Positions 17,676-25,849 of a stretch of DNA of 64,000 bases are shown piece after piece (the stretch's first letter is position 1; every line of letters begins with the position of its first letter). Location: positions 1 through 64,000 of the forward strand of contig NZ_PJRN01000007.1 in NCBI RefSeq assembly GCF_002930105.1, written 5' to 3'. This stretch comes from Billgrantia saliphila (lineage in GTDB: Bacteria; Pseudomonadota; Gammaproteobacteria; Pseudomonadales; Halomonadaceae). The position numbers were made by a program, and so were the translations under genes. A model generated the notes under the pieces. That model searched no databases, was not told where the DNA came from, and was given only the letters and a program-made list of their open reading frames with translations.

Positions 17676-18523
17676 AGCGAGGTCCTCCCGGTGGGATCGA
17701 GGGTATCGCGCAGCCAGTCGCCCAGCAGGTTGAGACCCAGCACGGTCAGTAGGATCGCTAGACCCGGGAATACGCTGACCCACCACGCCGTCTGCAGATA
17801 GGTACGGCCTTCGGCCAGCATGCCGCCCCAGCTCGGGACAGAAGGATCGACGCCCAGGCCAAGAAACGTCAGGCTGCTTTCCAGCAGGATGTTGTTGGCC
17901 ACGTTCAGGGTCATCAGCACGATGACGGGACCGATGAGATTGGGCAGCAGGTGCTGGAACAGGATGCGCACGTCGCGCACCCCAATGGCCTTGGCCGACA
18001 AGATGAACTCACGGTCCTTGAGCGACAGCACGGATCCCCGCACCAGGCGCGCATACTGCACCCATTGGGAAATGATCAACAGGATGATCATGTTGGTCAG
18101 CCCGCCGCCTATCACCGCGATGAAAGTAATCGCCAGCAGGATGAAGGGTAGCGCCAGCTGCACGTCGGCGAAGCGCATTACCAGCATATCGATGATGCCG
18201 CCGTAGTAGCCTGAAACGAGCCCCATGACGATGCCTATCACGACCGCCCCCAAGGCGGAATAAATCCCTACCTTGAGAGATATCTCGCCGCCTATGACCA
18301 CCCGGGCCAGCAGGTCGCGCCCCAGGGGATCGGTACCCAACGGATAAGCCGATTCGGTCATGGGTGGCAACAGGCGCATGGCGAGATTGATATCGCTGTC
18401 ACCGCCGGGAAACAGCCAGCCGGAGAGCAGGATGGCGGCAGCGATTCCCCCCACCAGCAGGATACCCAGGATGAACTCGAAGTTCTTGAAACGCCTCAGG
18501 GACGGGAAATTGAGAGACAGCAT
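17672..18523 (-). CDS. Peptide-type ABC transporter permease (DppC/OppC-like)
   Basis: A 283-residue inner-membrane permease with an N-terminal anchor, then the five-helix BPD_transp_1 core. The conserved YPLGTDPLGRDLLARVVIG segment follows the first helix, and the EAA-loop lies around SAKAIGVRDVRILFQHLLPN. The C-terminus carries LGLNLLGDWLRDTLDP, standard for DppC/OppC. It pairs with the DppB-like permease encoded 5 bp upstream. Starts at ATG 18523; stop overlaps the M14 peptidase start. Confidence 0.93.
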   Translation of the reverse strand: MLSLNFPSLRRFKNFEFILGILLVGGIAAAILLSGWLFPGGDSDINLAMRLLPPMTESAYPLGTDPLGRDLLARVVIGGEISLKVGIYSALGAVVIGIVMGLVSGYYGGIIDMLVMRFADVQLALPFILLAITFIAVIGGGLTNMIILLIISQWVQYARLVRGSVLSLKDREFILSAKAIGVRDVRILFQHLLPNLIGPVIVLMTLNVANNILLESSLTFLGLGVDPSVPSWGGMLAEGRTYLQTAWWVSVFPGLAILLTVLGLNLLGDWLRDTLDPTGRTSL

Positions 18524-18528
18524 CGCGC

Positions 18529-19452
18529 TTAGTCCTTACGCACTCGGGGGTCGACCAACCCGTAGGCGATGTCCACCAGAAGGTTGATGGTGATGATCAG
18601 TAACGAAAGCACGGTGATCACGCCTTGCAGCACCGGGTAGTCGCGCGCAGCCACGGCCTCGAAGGCAAGCGTGCCAAGCCCCGGCCAGTTGAAGACCCGC
18701 TCCACGACCACGATGCCTCCCAACAGGCCGCCGAACTGCAAGCCAAAATAGGTGATCAACGGGATCGAACAGTTGCGCAGTGCATGCTTGTAGAGCACCA
18801 CCGAATTGGATAGCCCCTTGGCTCTGGCCACCATGACGTATTGGGAACGCAGGGTGTCGAGCATGGTGGTTCTCACCAGCCTGACGTTGGTGGCCGTCAG
18901 GATGATGCCCATGGTGGCCGCCGGCATGATGAAGCTGGACCAGCCCTCCATGCCGCTGGGCGGCAGCAGGTTGAAGGTGATGGAAAAAAGCAGCACCAGC
19001 ATGATGGCCAGCCAGAAGTTGGGAAAGGAGAGCCCTATCAGCGACAACACGCGGATCAGCTGGTCCGGCCAGCGCCCCCGGGATACCGCGGCCTTGATGC
19101 CCAGGGGAATGGAAACCGCGATGGAAACGAACAGCGAAGCGAATGCCAGGGCGAGGGTCGCCGGCAGGGCGCGTCCGATCAGGTCGCTGACCTGGGTGCC
19201 GCCCATGAAACTGCGACCCAGATCGCCCACCAGCAAGCCGCGAAGAAAATCGAGGTATTGAGAGATGAACGGCTGGTTGAGCCCTAGCGCTTCGCGGATG
19301 CGCTCCAGATCGGCCTCGGTGATGCTCCCCGCTCCCTGGGCCAGCATGACGGCGGGGTCACCAGTCAGGCGAATGGCGAACGAGACGATCAAAGTGACCG
19401 CCAGGACAACGAAAACGGCCTGGAGTAAGCGGTAGAACAGGAACTTTGCCAC
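18529..19452 (-). CDS. Peptide-type ABC transporter permease (DppB/OppB-like)
   Basis: A 307-residue permease: first helix FLFYRLLQAVFVVLAVTLIV, then the periplasmic loop containing NQPFISQYLDFLRGLLVGDLGRS (read with its flanks), the EAA loop RAKGLSNSVVLYKHALRNCSIPLI and a C-terminal DPRVRKD tail. Typical DppB order and length. GTG 19452 is chosen because AAGGGAG sits six bases before it; the longer frame to 19506 has no such site. It forms the transmembrane channel with the DppC-like protein. Confidence 0.92.
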   Translation of the reverse strand: MAKFLFYRLLQAVFVVLAVTLIVSFAIRLTGDPAVMLAQGAGSITEADLERIREALGLNQPFISQYLDFLRGLLVGDLGRSFMGGTQVSDLIGRALPATLALAFASLFVSIAVSIPLGIKAAVSRGRWPDQLIRVLSLIGLSFPNFWLAIMLVLLFSITFNLLPPSGMEGWSSFIMPAATMGIILTATNVRLVRTTMLDTLRSQYVMVARAKGLSNSVVLYKHALRNCSIPLITYFGLQFGGLLGGIVVVERVFNWPGLGTLAFEAVAARDYPVLQGVITVLSLLIITINLLVDIAYGLVDPRVRKD

Positions 19453-19513
19453 GGCTGGCTCCCTTGGACGATAGCCGGCGGCCGCCCTCGGAGGGGCGGC
19501 CGACAACGGGGTC

Positions 19514-21037
19514 TTACTCCGAGACGCTGACGTCGGTCAGACGCAGACGATTGTCGGGAGCAGGCTCGAAGCCCTGGACCCGATCGCTGACGCCATAGAG
19601 AGCGTTGAGGCTGTACAGAGGCATTTCCAGCGCCCTCTCCTGTGTATAGCGAGCGATCTCCTGCAGCATGGCCTCGCGCTCGTCGCGATCGGTGATACCG
19701 CGCTGTGCGTTGAGCATGCGATCGAGCTCTTCGTCGCTGTCGTAAGGGTTCCAGCGCTCACCGGTGTGGTACATCAAATAGGCGGTGTTGTCGTAATCGA
19801 AGGTCCAGCCGCCCCACTTCTGCTGGAACATTTCCCCGGTACGCCCCGCCGGGATGATGTCGTTGAGCAGCACATTGGTTTCGTAGGGCTGGATCGATGC
19901 GTTGATGCCCACCCCCTGAAGATAGGCCGCTACGACTTGGGCGACCTCACCGAAGGTGGCATCGTTGCCGCGCACGTCGATCTGCACGTTGGCCCCCGGC
20001 TCGACACCGGCTTCATCGAGCAATTGACGCGCACGCTCAGGATCGTGAGGGTACGGCTCCAGCTCTGGATCGTGACCGAACGATTGGGAGCTCTGGAAGC
20101 TGGCGATCACCTCCCCTTCACCGGCCAGGATGGAGTCGATGATGGCCTGGCGATCCACCGCCATGATCATGGCCTGACGCACTTTCTCATCGGCAGTGAT
20201 GCCCGACCGAGTATTGAAGCGAATCGCCTCCACCGTGGGCGAAGGCACACTCACGACCCGGATGCCGTCGTGGTTGTTGATGGTATCGATCATGCCGATG
20301 GGGATCGTCGGCGGAATGACGATATCGACACGTCCCGACTGCAGCTCGGCAACGGCCGTGGAGGGTTCGGAGATGAAGCGATAGGTGACGCTGTCGAGCT
20401 TGGGAGCGCCACCCCAATGCTCGGCGAATGCTTCCAGGCGTACATCTTCGCGCGGGCGATAGTCGACCATCTTGAAGGGGCCGGTACCTACCGGATTGTT
20501 GTTGAAGTGCTCGTCACCATGTTCCTGGATGTAGCCCGGCGGCACGATCATGGCACCATACCCAGCCAGCTTGGTCAGCAGTACCGGGTCGGGCTCGCTC
20601 AGATGGAAATCGACAGTATGATCGTCGATGACCTCGACGCTCTCGATCGCCGTATAGTTGGAGCGCTGGGGTCCCTTCGCCCCCTCTTCCCCAAGCAGGC
20701 GCTCGAAAGTGAACTTGACCGCTTCGGCATTGAAAGGCTCACCGTTGTGGAAGGTCACGCCATCTCGCAGCTCGAAGCGAATGCGCGTGCCGTCATCCAG
20801 CTCTTCCCAACGTGTGGCCAGACCGGGCACCAGCTCCAGGTCCGGCCCACGATAGGTAAGCCCATCGAACACATTGGTGGCGAGCGAAGCCCAGTTCACC
20901 AGAAACGTATCGATAGGATCCCAACTGCCGGGATCCTGAGGGGTTGCGATCGTCAACGACCCGGCCTGAGACACGGCGGAAACCGACAGGGCCGATGCCG
21001 CTGCCAGCGCTTTGATCAACACTCTCTTGTTCTTCAT
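19514..21037 (-). CDS. Periplasmic substrate-binding protein of a peptide-type ABC importer (SBP family 5)
   Basis: A 507-residue family 5 solute-binding protein with a cleavable Sec signal (KNKRVLIKALAAASALSVSA, cleavage near SQA-GS). Mature features include LATRWEELDDGTRIRFELRDGVTFHNGEPFNA and the YGAMIVPPGYIQ and NPVGTGPFKM segments of the DppA/OppA/NikA group. It captures the ligand, probably a di- or oligopeptide, and delivers it to the permeases. Only 25 bp separate it from the upstream ATPase gene. The C-terminus ends LRLTDVSVSE. Ligand unknown; linkage to 5-oxoprolinase suggests pyroglutamyl or glutamine-rich peptides. Confidence 0.93.
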   Translation of the reverse strand: MKNKRVLIKALAAASALSVSAVSQAGSLTIATPQDPGSWDPIDTFLVNWASLATNVFDGLTYRGPDLELVPGLATRWEELDDGTRIRFELRDGVTFHNGEPFNAEAVKFTFERLLGEEGAKGPQRSNYTAIESVEVIDDHTVDFHLSEPDPVLLTKLAGYGAMIVPPGYIQEHGDEHFNNNPVGTGPFKMVDYRPREDVRLEAFAEHWGGAPKLDSVTYRFISEPSTAVAELQSGRVDIVIPPTIPIGMIDTINNHDGIRVVSVPSPTVEAIRFNTRSGITADEKVRQAMIMAVDRQAIIDSILAGEGEVIASFQSSQSFGHDPELEPYPHDPERARQLLDEAGVEPGANVQIDVRGNDATFGEVAQVVAAYLQGVGINASIQPYETNVLLNDIIPAGRTGEMFQQKWGGWTFDYDNTAYLMYHTGERWNPYDSDEELDRMLNAQRGITDRDEREAMLQEIARYTQERALEMPLYSLNALYGVSDRVQGFEPAPDNRLRLTDVSVSE

Positions 21038-21062
21038 GTTCCTGTCTCCTGAACGTTATTGT

Positions 21063-22919
21063 TCACAGCGACTGGGCACTGTGGTTGTGGCTCGCCTCGC
21101 GAGAGACGAAATGGCCAGGGTGGACTTCGATCAAAGGATGGACACTCGGCTCGTCACCCACCTTCCTGATGGGACTCGGGATCTCTCCCTCCAGCAGCAC
21201 GTGCTCATGGCGCTGGGAAGGGTCGGCCACCGGCACGGCTGCCAGCAGCTTACGGGTATACGCATGCAGGGGAGCGTCGAACACGCGATGCCTGGGTCCC
21301 AGCTCGACGACCTGTCCCAGGTGCAACACCGCCACTCGGTGACTCATCTTCTCGACGACGGCCATGTCGTGACTGATGAACAGGTAGGCCAGCCCTTCTT
21401 CTCTCTGCAGCGTCATCATCAGATGGATGATCTGAGCCTGAATCGATACATCCAGTGCCGACAACGCTTCATCGGCAATGATCAGCTTGGGACGTGACGC
21501 CAGCGCCCTGGCGATGCAGATACGCTGGCGCTGGCCGCCGGAAAACTCATGCGGATAACGCTCGGCATGCTCTGGCTTCAGACCCACTCGCTCGAGCAGT
21601 TCGCTGACGCGGCGCTGGACATTGCGCCTGCCTCTGAGCAGGCCATGGGTATGGATGGGCTCCGCAATCGAGAAGCCAACGCTCTTGCGCGGGTCGAGCG
21701 AGGCGAAAGGATCCTGGAAGATGTATTGCACTTCCTGGCGCAGGCGCATCTTCTCGATGCGGCTCATCTGCGCTACCGGCTTGCCTGAGAAGAGGATGTC
21801 GCCGCTGGTGCTTTCCTGAAGCAATTGGATGGTACGGCCGATGGTCGACTTGCCCGACCCCGACTCGCCTACCAGCGCGAGCGTCTCCCCGGGGTAGATC
21901 TCCAGGCTGACGTTTTCGACGGCATGGACACGATGGCTAACGCCGCCGAAGAACCCCTTGCGGATGTCGAAGCGAGTGACCAAGTTGTCGATCCGCACGA
22001 TCGGCGATGCGTCCTGCTGGACGGTATCCTGCTCCCTGGACTCGCCGATCCTGCGAGCTTCACTGCCGTCGAAGATGATCAAGGGGTCGATCCGAGGCAG
22101 GCGATGACCTTGCATGCTGCCAAGCTTGGGCACTGCCGAGAGCAGTGCCTTGGTATAGGGCTCCCTGGGGTTGGCGAAGATCTCCTCTACCGGGGCCTCC
22201 TCGACCTTTTCCCCCTCTCTCATGACGACTACGTGATCGGCGACTTCAGCCACAACGCCCATGTCGTGGGTAATGAAGATCACCGCCATCCCCAGCTCCT
22301 TCTGCAGATCGCGAATGATGGCCAGGATCTGTGCCTGAATCGTCACATCCAGTGCCGTGGTCGGTTCGTCTGCCACCAGGATTCTTGGCTTGCAAGCCAG
22401 GGCCATGGCAATCATCACGCGCTGACGCATCCCGCCGGAGAGCTGGTGGGGATAACGCTTGAGCAGGGACTCGGCATCGGCCAAGCGCACCAGTTCCAAC
22501 AGCCGTATGGCCTCCTGTCGCGCGGAAGACCGGTCATGCTGCTCATGCAGTACCAGCACCTCGGCAATCTGGTCGCCGATGGTGTAGACCGGGTTCAGCG
22601 AGGTCATCGGCTCCTGAAAGATCATCGAGATCTCTTTGCCGCGGATACGCCGCATCTCGCGATCGGTGAGCTGGGTCAGGTCGAGGCAGGTGGTGCCATC
22701 TGCGCGCTGGAAGCGGATGCTGCCGCTGGTGATCGAGGCATGCTGATACTCCACCAAGCGCATGATAGCCAGCGAAGTGACGGACTTGCCGGAGCCGGAC
22801 TCACCGACGATGGCGAGCGTCTCCCCTGCCTGAACGCTGAAGGAGAGATTCTTGACGACTTCATTGCGACCAAAGGCGACGTGGAGGGACTCGACGCTCA
22901 ATAAAGGAGAGGAAGTCAC
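21063..22919 (-). CDS. Fused dual ABC ATPase of a peptide-type importer (DppD-DppF fusion)
   Basis: A 618-residue protein with two complete ABC domains joined in one chain. Domain 1 has GESGSGKS at about 38-45, LSGGMRQRV and LVADEPTTALDV. Domain 2 (about 325-600) has GESGSGKS, FSGGQRQRI and IIADEALSALDV. Each is followed by the oligopeptide-ABC C-terminal segment (YTKALLSAVPKL and YTRKLLAAVPV). Such fusions (GsiA/YejF-like) replace separate DppD and DppF. GTG 22919 has no strong ribosome site. First gene of the leftward operon, diverging from the MarR-like regulator. Confidence 0.93.
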   Translation of the reverse strand: MTSSPLLSVESLHVAFGRNEVVKNLSFSVQAGETLAIVGESGSGKSVTSLAIMRLVEYQHASITSGSIRFQRADGTTCLDLTQLTDREMRRIRGKEISMIFQEPMTSLNPVYTIGDQIAEVLVLHEQHDRSSARQEAIRLLELVRLADAESLLKRYPHQLSGGMRQRVMIAMALACKPRILVADEPTTALDVTIQAQILAIIRDLQKELGMAVIFITHDMGVVAEVADHVVVMREGEKVEEAPVEEIFANPREPYTKALLSAVPKLGSMQGHRLPRIDPLIIFDGSEARRIGESREQDTVQQDASPIVRIDNLVTRFDIRKGFFGGVSHRVHAVENVSLEIYPGETLALVGESGSGKSTIGRTIQLLQESTSGDILFSGKPVAQMSRIEKMRLRQEVQYIFQDPFASLDPRKSVGFSIAEPIHTHGLLRGRRNVQRRVSELLERVGLKPEHAERYPHEFSGGQRQRICIARALASRPKLIIADEALSALDVSIQAQIIHLMMTLQREEGLAYLFISHDMAVVEKMSHRVAVLHLGQVVELGPRHRVFDAPLHAYTRKLLAAVPVADPSQRHEHVLLEGEIPSPIRKVGDEPSVHPLIEVHPGHFVSREASHNHSAQSL

Positions 22920-22938
22920 AAGGACTATACCTATATTT

Positions 22939-22955
22939 TTTGTGTAATTTACAAA
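22939..22955. promoter_or_regulatory. Candidate operator dyad between the ATPase and MarR-like genes
   Basis: TTTGT and ACAAA arms (22939-22943 and 22951-22955) around a 7-bp centre in an AT-rich patch. It lies just downstream of the predicted leftward promoter and 20 bp before the ATPase start codon. Size and AT content suit a MarR-family operator; the arms are short, so it may be chance. Confidence 0.4.
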
Positions 22956-22958
22956 GAA

Positions 22959-22985
22959 ACTATATTCACACTATGATCGTGTCAA
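22959..22985 (-). promoter_or_regulatory. Candidate sigma-70 promoter for the peptide importer/PxpABC operon
   Basis: Minus-strand TTGACA (22985-22980) and TATAGT (22964-22959), both close to consensus but with a short 15-bp spacer, 40 bp before GTG 22919. The short spacer is compatible with a regulated promoter. Confidence 0.5.
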
Positions 22986-23126
22986 CCGTGCACGTTCGCC
23001 ACCTCGTTTGGCAATGCTCGTATGTCGACTCGAAAAAAGCTGTTGGCGGTGCCCAACGCCCTGCTTGCCATGGCGCCCTTGGAACACGCATGCTCAGGCA
23101 CATCAAAACAATAGGGCAGTTTGTTG

Positions 23127-23657
23127 ATGACAGACTCGAAGATAACTCAACCACACGCTCGCGGCCCGATCGTCTCCTCAGAGCATCTCTCGCATAGCGC
23201 TCAAGAGCTATCGGAGCTCGAATTCGGCATGATCATTTCAGGTCACGCCTTTCATCGCTGGATGGTGCGCTGCATGACAGCCACCGGGTATTCCGAGTTG
23301 AATTCCCTGGACATACTGGTATTGCATAGCGTCAATCACCGCAAGAGGGCCAAGCGCCAGTCGGACATCTGCCTGGTGCTCAATGTCGAAGACACGCATA
23401 CGGTCACTTATGCGCTAAAGAAGTTGGCTAAGCTGAATTTGGTCAATGGAGAAAAACAAGGCAAGGAGACATTCTTCCGCACCACGAGCGAGGGTCGAGA
23501 AGCCTGTAGTCGCTATGCTGAGATACGTGAGGCATGTCTCGTCGACTCCCTGTCGTCAATGGGCATCGAACGCCTGGAAATGAGCAGGCTGGCAGGCATG
23601 CTCCGCGCGATGTCGGGTCTCTATGACCAGGCGGCGCGAGCGGCTGCTTCGCTGTGA
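23127..23657 (+). CDS. MarR-like winged-helix transcriptional regulator
   Basis: A 176-residue protein with a winged helix around residues 50-125: NSLDILVLHSVNHRKRAKRQ, DICLVLNVEDTHTVTYALKKL (recognition-helix region, with flanks) and a wing with GKETFFRTTSEGREA. The C-terminal helices would form the dimer interface. ATG 23127 was chosen; two TTG codons lie just upstream in frame. It is divergent from the peptide importer/PxpABC operon and co-directional with the VOC/TRAP genes, so it could control either or both. Base composition of the gene and its 5' region is visibly more AT-rich than its neighbours, a hint of separate origin. Confidence 0.8.
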   Translation: MTDSKITQPHARGPIVSSEHLSHSAQELSELEFGMIISGHAFHRWMVRCMTATGYSELNSLDILVLHSVNHRKRAKRQSDICLVLNVEDTHTVTYALKKLAKLNLVNGEKQGKETFFRTTSEGREACSRYAEIREACLVDSLSSMGIERLEMSRLAGMLRAMSGLYDQAARAAASL

Positions 23658-23722
23658 TAGCGCAACGCTTGCACCTGGGGTGCAGCGACTGGTCGCCACC
23701 TTGAAACTTGGAGACATTCAAA

Positions 23723-24160
23723 ATGCTTGTGAAAGATCCTTTCCACCTGGCCGTGCAGGTTCACGATATCGAAGAGGCCCGCCGTTTCTACGGCGACTTC
23801 CTGGGTTGTCCGGAGGGCCGCTCGTCGGATAGCTGGGTCGATTTCAACCTGTATGGACATCAATTCGTCTGCCACTTGAATCCCGCCCTAAAGGACAACC
23901 CCGTGTCCAGCCACAAGAATCCGGTCGACGGCCACGGCGTGCCGGTGCCCCACTTCGGTGTCGTGCTGGACATGGCCTCGTGGGAAGCGCTGGCGCAAAA
24001 ACTGCGTGACCATGGCGTCGAATTCGAGATCGAACCTTACATCCGCTTCAAGGGCGAACCGGGCGAACAGGCGACCATGTTCTTTTACGATCCTTCCGGC
24101 AACGCGCTGGAGTTCAAGGCGTTCAAGAATCGCGAAGAGCAGCTGTTCAGGAAGGCGTAA
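23723..24160 (+). CDS. VOC-superfamily (glyoxalase/dioxygenase-like) protein, COG3565 type
   Basis: A 145-residue single VOC module: [24 protein letters not shown] opens the first beta-alpha-beta-beta-beta unit (with its flanks), His8 being a likely metal ligand. [18 protein letters not shown] opens the second, and [15 protein letters not shown] ends with the conserved metal-binding Glu. COG3565 members are annotated as predicted extradiol-dioxygenase-family proteins of unknown substrate. ATG 23723 has GGAG ten bases upstream. It sits 47 bp before the TRAP binding-protein gene and is likely in the same transcript, so it may act on the imported compound. Confidence 0.85.
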   Translation: MLVKDPFHLAVQVHDIEEARRFYGDFLGCPEGRSSDSWVDFNLYGHQFVCHLNPALKDNPVSSHKNPVDGHGVPVPHFGVVLDMASWEALAQKLRDHGVEFEIEPYIRFKGEPGEQATMFFYDPSGNALEFKAFKNREEQLFRKA

Positions 24161-24207
24161 GCCGGCTAAAGCTTCAATACAACAAGACCAACAAGAGAGA
24201 CGAGATC

Positions 24208-25191
24208 ATGCACAAGACTCTTTCCCGTACCCTGCTACTGGCCGCCGCCTGCGGCCTCACCGCCACCGCCCATGCCGTCGAATGGACCATGGCCACCCCC
24301 TATGGCGATGCCAGTTTCCACACCCAGAACGTCAAGCAGTTCGCCGAGGACGTGGCCGAAGCCACCGACGGCGAACTGACCATCAATGTGCACAGCGGCG
24401 GCTCGCTGGTCGCCCACGGCGAGATCAAGCCCTCCGTGCGCCGCGGCACCGTCGAGGTGGGCGAGGTTTTCCTCTCGGTACTCTCCAACGACGATCCGAT
24501 CTTCGAGGTCGATACCTTACCGGGCGTCGCCGGCAGTTATGACGAGGCGTATACGCTGTGGGAGACCACCCGCCCGGTCATCGAGGAGCTGTTCGCCAAC
24601 CAGGGGCTCAAGCCCTTGTACGCGGTGGCCTGGCCGGCTCAAGGCATCTATACCGACTTCGAGCTGACCGACCCGGAGCAGTTCGAGGGCCTGCGCGTTC
24701 GCGCGCCGAACATCAACACACAGCGCTTCGTCGACAATCTCGGCGGCAACCCGACCGAGACCGAGGAATCCGACATTCCAACCGCCTTCAGCACCGGCCG
24801 GGTCGACGCCATGATCACCTCGAGTTCGACCGGCAATTCGATGACCGCCTGGGATTACGTCTCGCATTACACCGACGCCAATCTGTGGTTGCCGAAGAAT
24901 ATCGTGTTCGTCAACCAGCGCGCCTTCGACCGTCTCGACGAGGCCACCCAGGAGGCCCTGCTCGAAGCGGCGGCACGCGCCGAGGAGCGTGGCTGGCAGA
25001 TGAGCCGCGAGGACAACGAGGCCAGCCTCGAGGCGCTGCAGGAGAACGGAATCACCGTGTCGAAACCCAACGACGAGGTGGCGGCAGCGCTGCAGGAAGC
25101 CGGTGACCAGCTATTCGCCGACTGGCAGGAACGTGCCGGCGAAGATGCCAAGCAGGTACTCGAGGAGTACCGCGAAAAGCGCGGCAACTGA
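24208..25191 (+). CDS. TRAP transporter substrate-binding protein (DctP family)
   Basis: A 327-residue periplasmic protein with a signal peptide (HKTLSRTLLLAAACGLTATA, cleavage near AHA-VE). The mature start VEWTMATPYGDASFHTQNVKQF and the internal FEGLRVRAPNINTQRFVDNLGGNPT segment, with the conserved arginine that binds the ligand carboxylate, identify DctP. An AAGAGAGACG site precedes ATG 24208. TRAP systems take up carboxylates and related osmolytes using the sodium gradient, common in halophiles. The actual ligand is not evident. Confidence 0.94.
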   Translation: MHKTLSRTLLLAAACGLTATAHAVEWTMATPYGDASFHTQNVKQFAEDVAEATDGELTINVHSGGSLVAHGEIKPSVRRGTVEVGEVFLSVLSNDDPIFEVDTLPGVAGSYDEAYTLWETTRPVIEELFANQGLKPLYAVAWPAQGIYTDFELTDPEQFEGLRVRAPNINTQRFVDNLGGNPTETEESDIPTAFSTGRVDAMITSSSTGNSMTAWDYVSHYTDANLWLPKNIVFVNQRAFDRLDEATQEALLEAAARAEERGWQMSREDNEASLEALQENGITVSKPNDEVAAALQEAGDQLFADWQERAGEDAKQVLEEYREKRGN

Positions 25192-25259
25192 GCCATGTCC
25201 GCGATACGCGGCGGCTACCCGCCGCGTATCGCCTCTACCGCTCGCCGCGAGGCCACACC

Positions 25260-25823
25260 ATGACCTACAAATTCCACTTTCTCTATCGCCTGGGCGCCTG
25301 GGGTGCCGCGACCTGCATGGTTATGATCTGCGCGTTGGTGGCGTTGCAGGTCACTTTCCGGCTGATCGACGCCCTGCTGTCCGTGACGGGATTCGCTCGC
25401 CTGGGATTGAGCGTCACCGGGCTGTCCGAGATCGCCGCCTACCTGTTGGTCGGAGCGGCCTTCCTGGGCCTTGCCTACACCTTCGTGCATCACGCGCACA
25501 TTCGCGTCACGCTGCTGATTTCCCGTTTGCCCTCGGCGGCACGCGCCTGGTTCGAGGTCTTCTGCCTGCTGGTGGCACTCGCCATCAGCGTGCTGCTCGG
25601 CTACGGGCTGGTTGAGCTCGCCCGCGAGAGCCGCGATTTCGATGATGTCTCATCGGGCTTCCTGTCGATTCCCTTATGGATCCCTCAGACCGTGCTGGCT
25701 ACCGGCGTCGGCCTGCTGTGCCTGGCGCTGCTTGAAACGTTGGCGGCGACGCTGCGCATCGCCATTCGCGAGCCCAGCCGCTTCCGCGAAGCCACGGCAA
25801 CCGACGACAGCGAGACGCCCTGA
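25260..25823 (+). CDS. TRAP transporter small permease (DctQ family)
   Basis: A 187-residue protein with four predicted membrane helices, the DctQ pattern. The second helix region includes LSEIAAYLLVGAAFLGLAYTF and is followed by HHAHIRVTLL, the usual conserved basic patch. It bridges the binding protein and the large permease at the inner membrane. It starts 68 bp after dctP and ends 26 bp before dctM, and all three are co-directional, which supports a single operon. Confidence 0.92.
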   Translation: MTYKFHFLYRLGAWGAATCMVMICALVALQVTFRLIDALLSVTGFARLGLSVTGLSEIAAYLLVGAAFLGLAYTFVHHAHIRVTLLISRLPSAARAWFEVFCLLVALAISVLLGYGLVELARESRDFDDVSSGFLSIPLWIPQTVLATGVGLLCLALLETLAATLRIAIREPSRFREATATDDSETP

Positions 25824-25849
25824 GGCGCTCCCCGATACGGAGTAGACAC

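Noticed and set aside
16395..17801. 468-codon open frame opposite the M14 peptidase
   Set aside because: The minus strand has zinc-site motifs and translational coupling; this frame has none.
22940..23197. 85-codon frame in the divergent control region
   Set aside because: It overlaps the MarR-like gene start in another frame and covers promoter elements; no coding signal.
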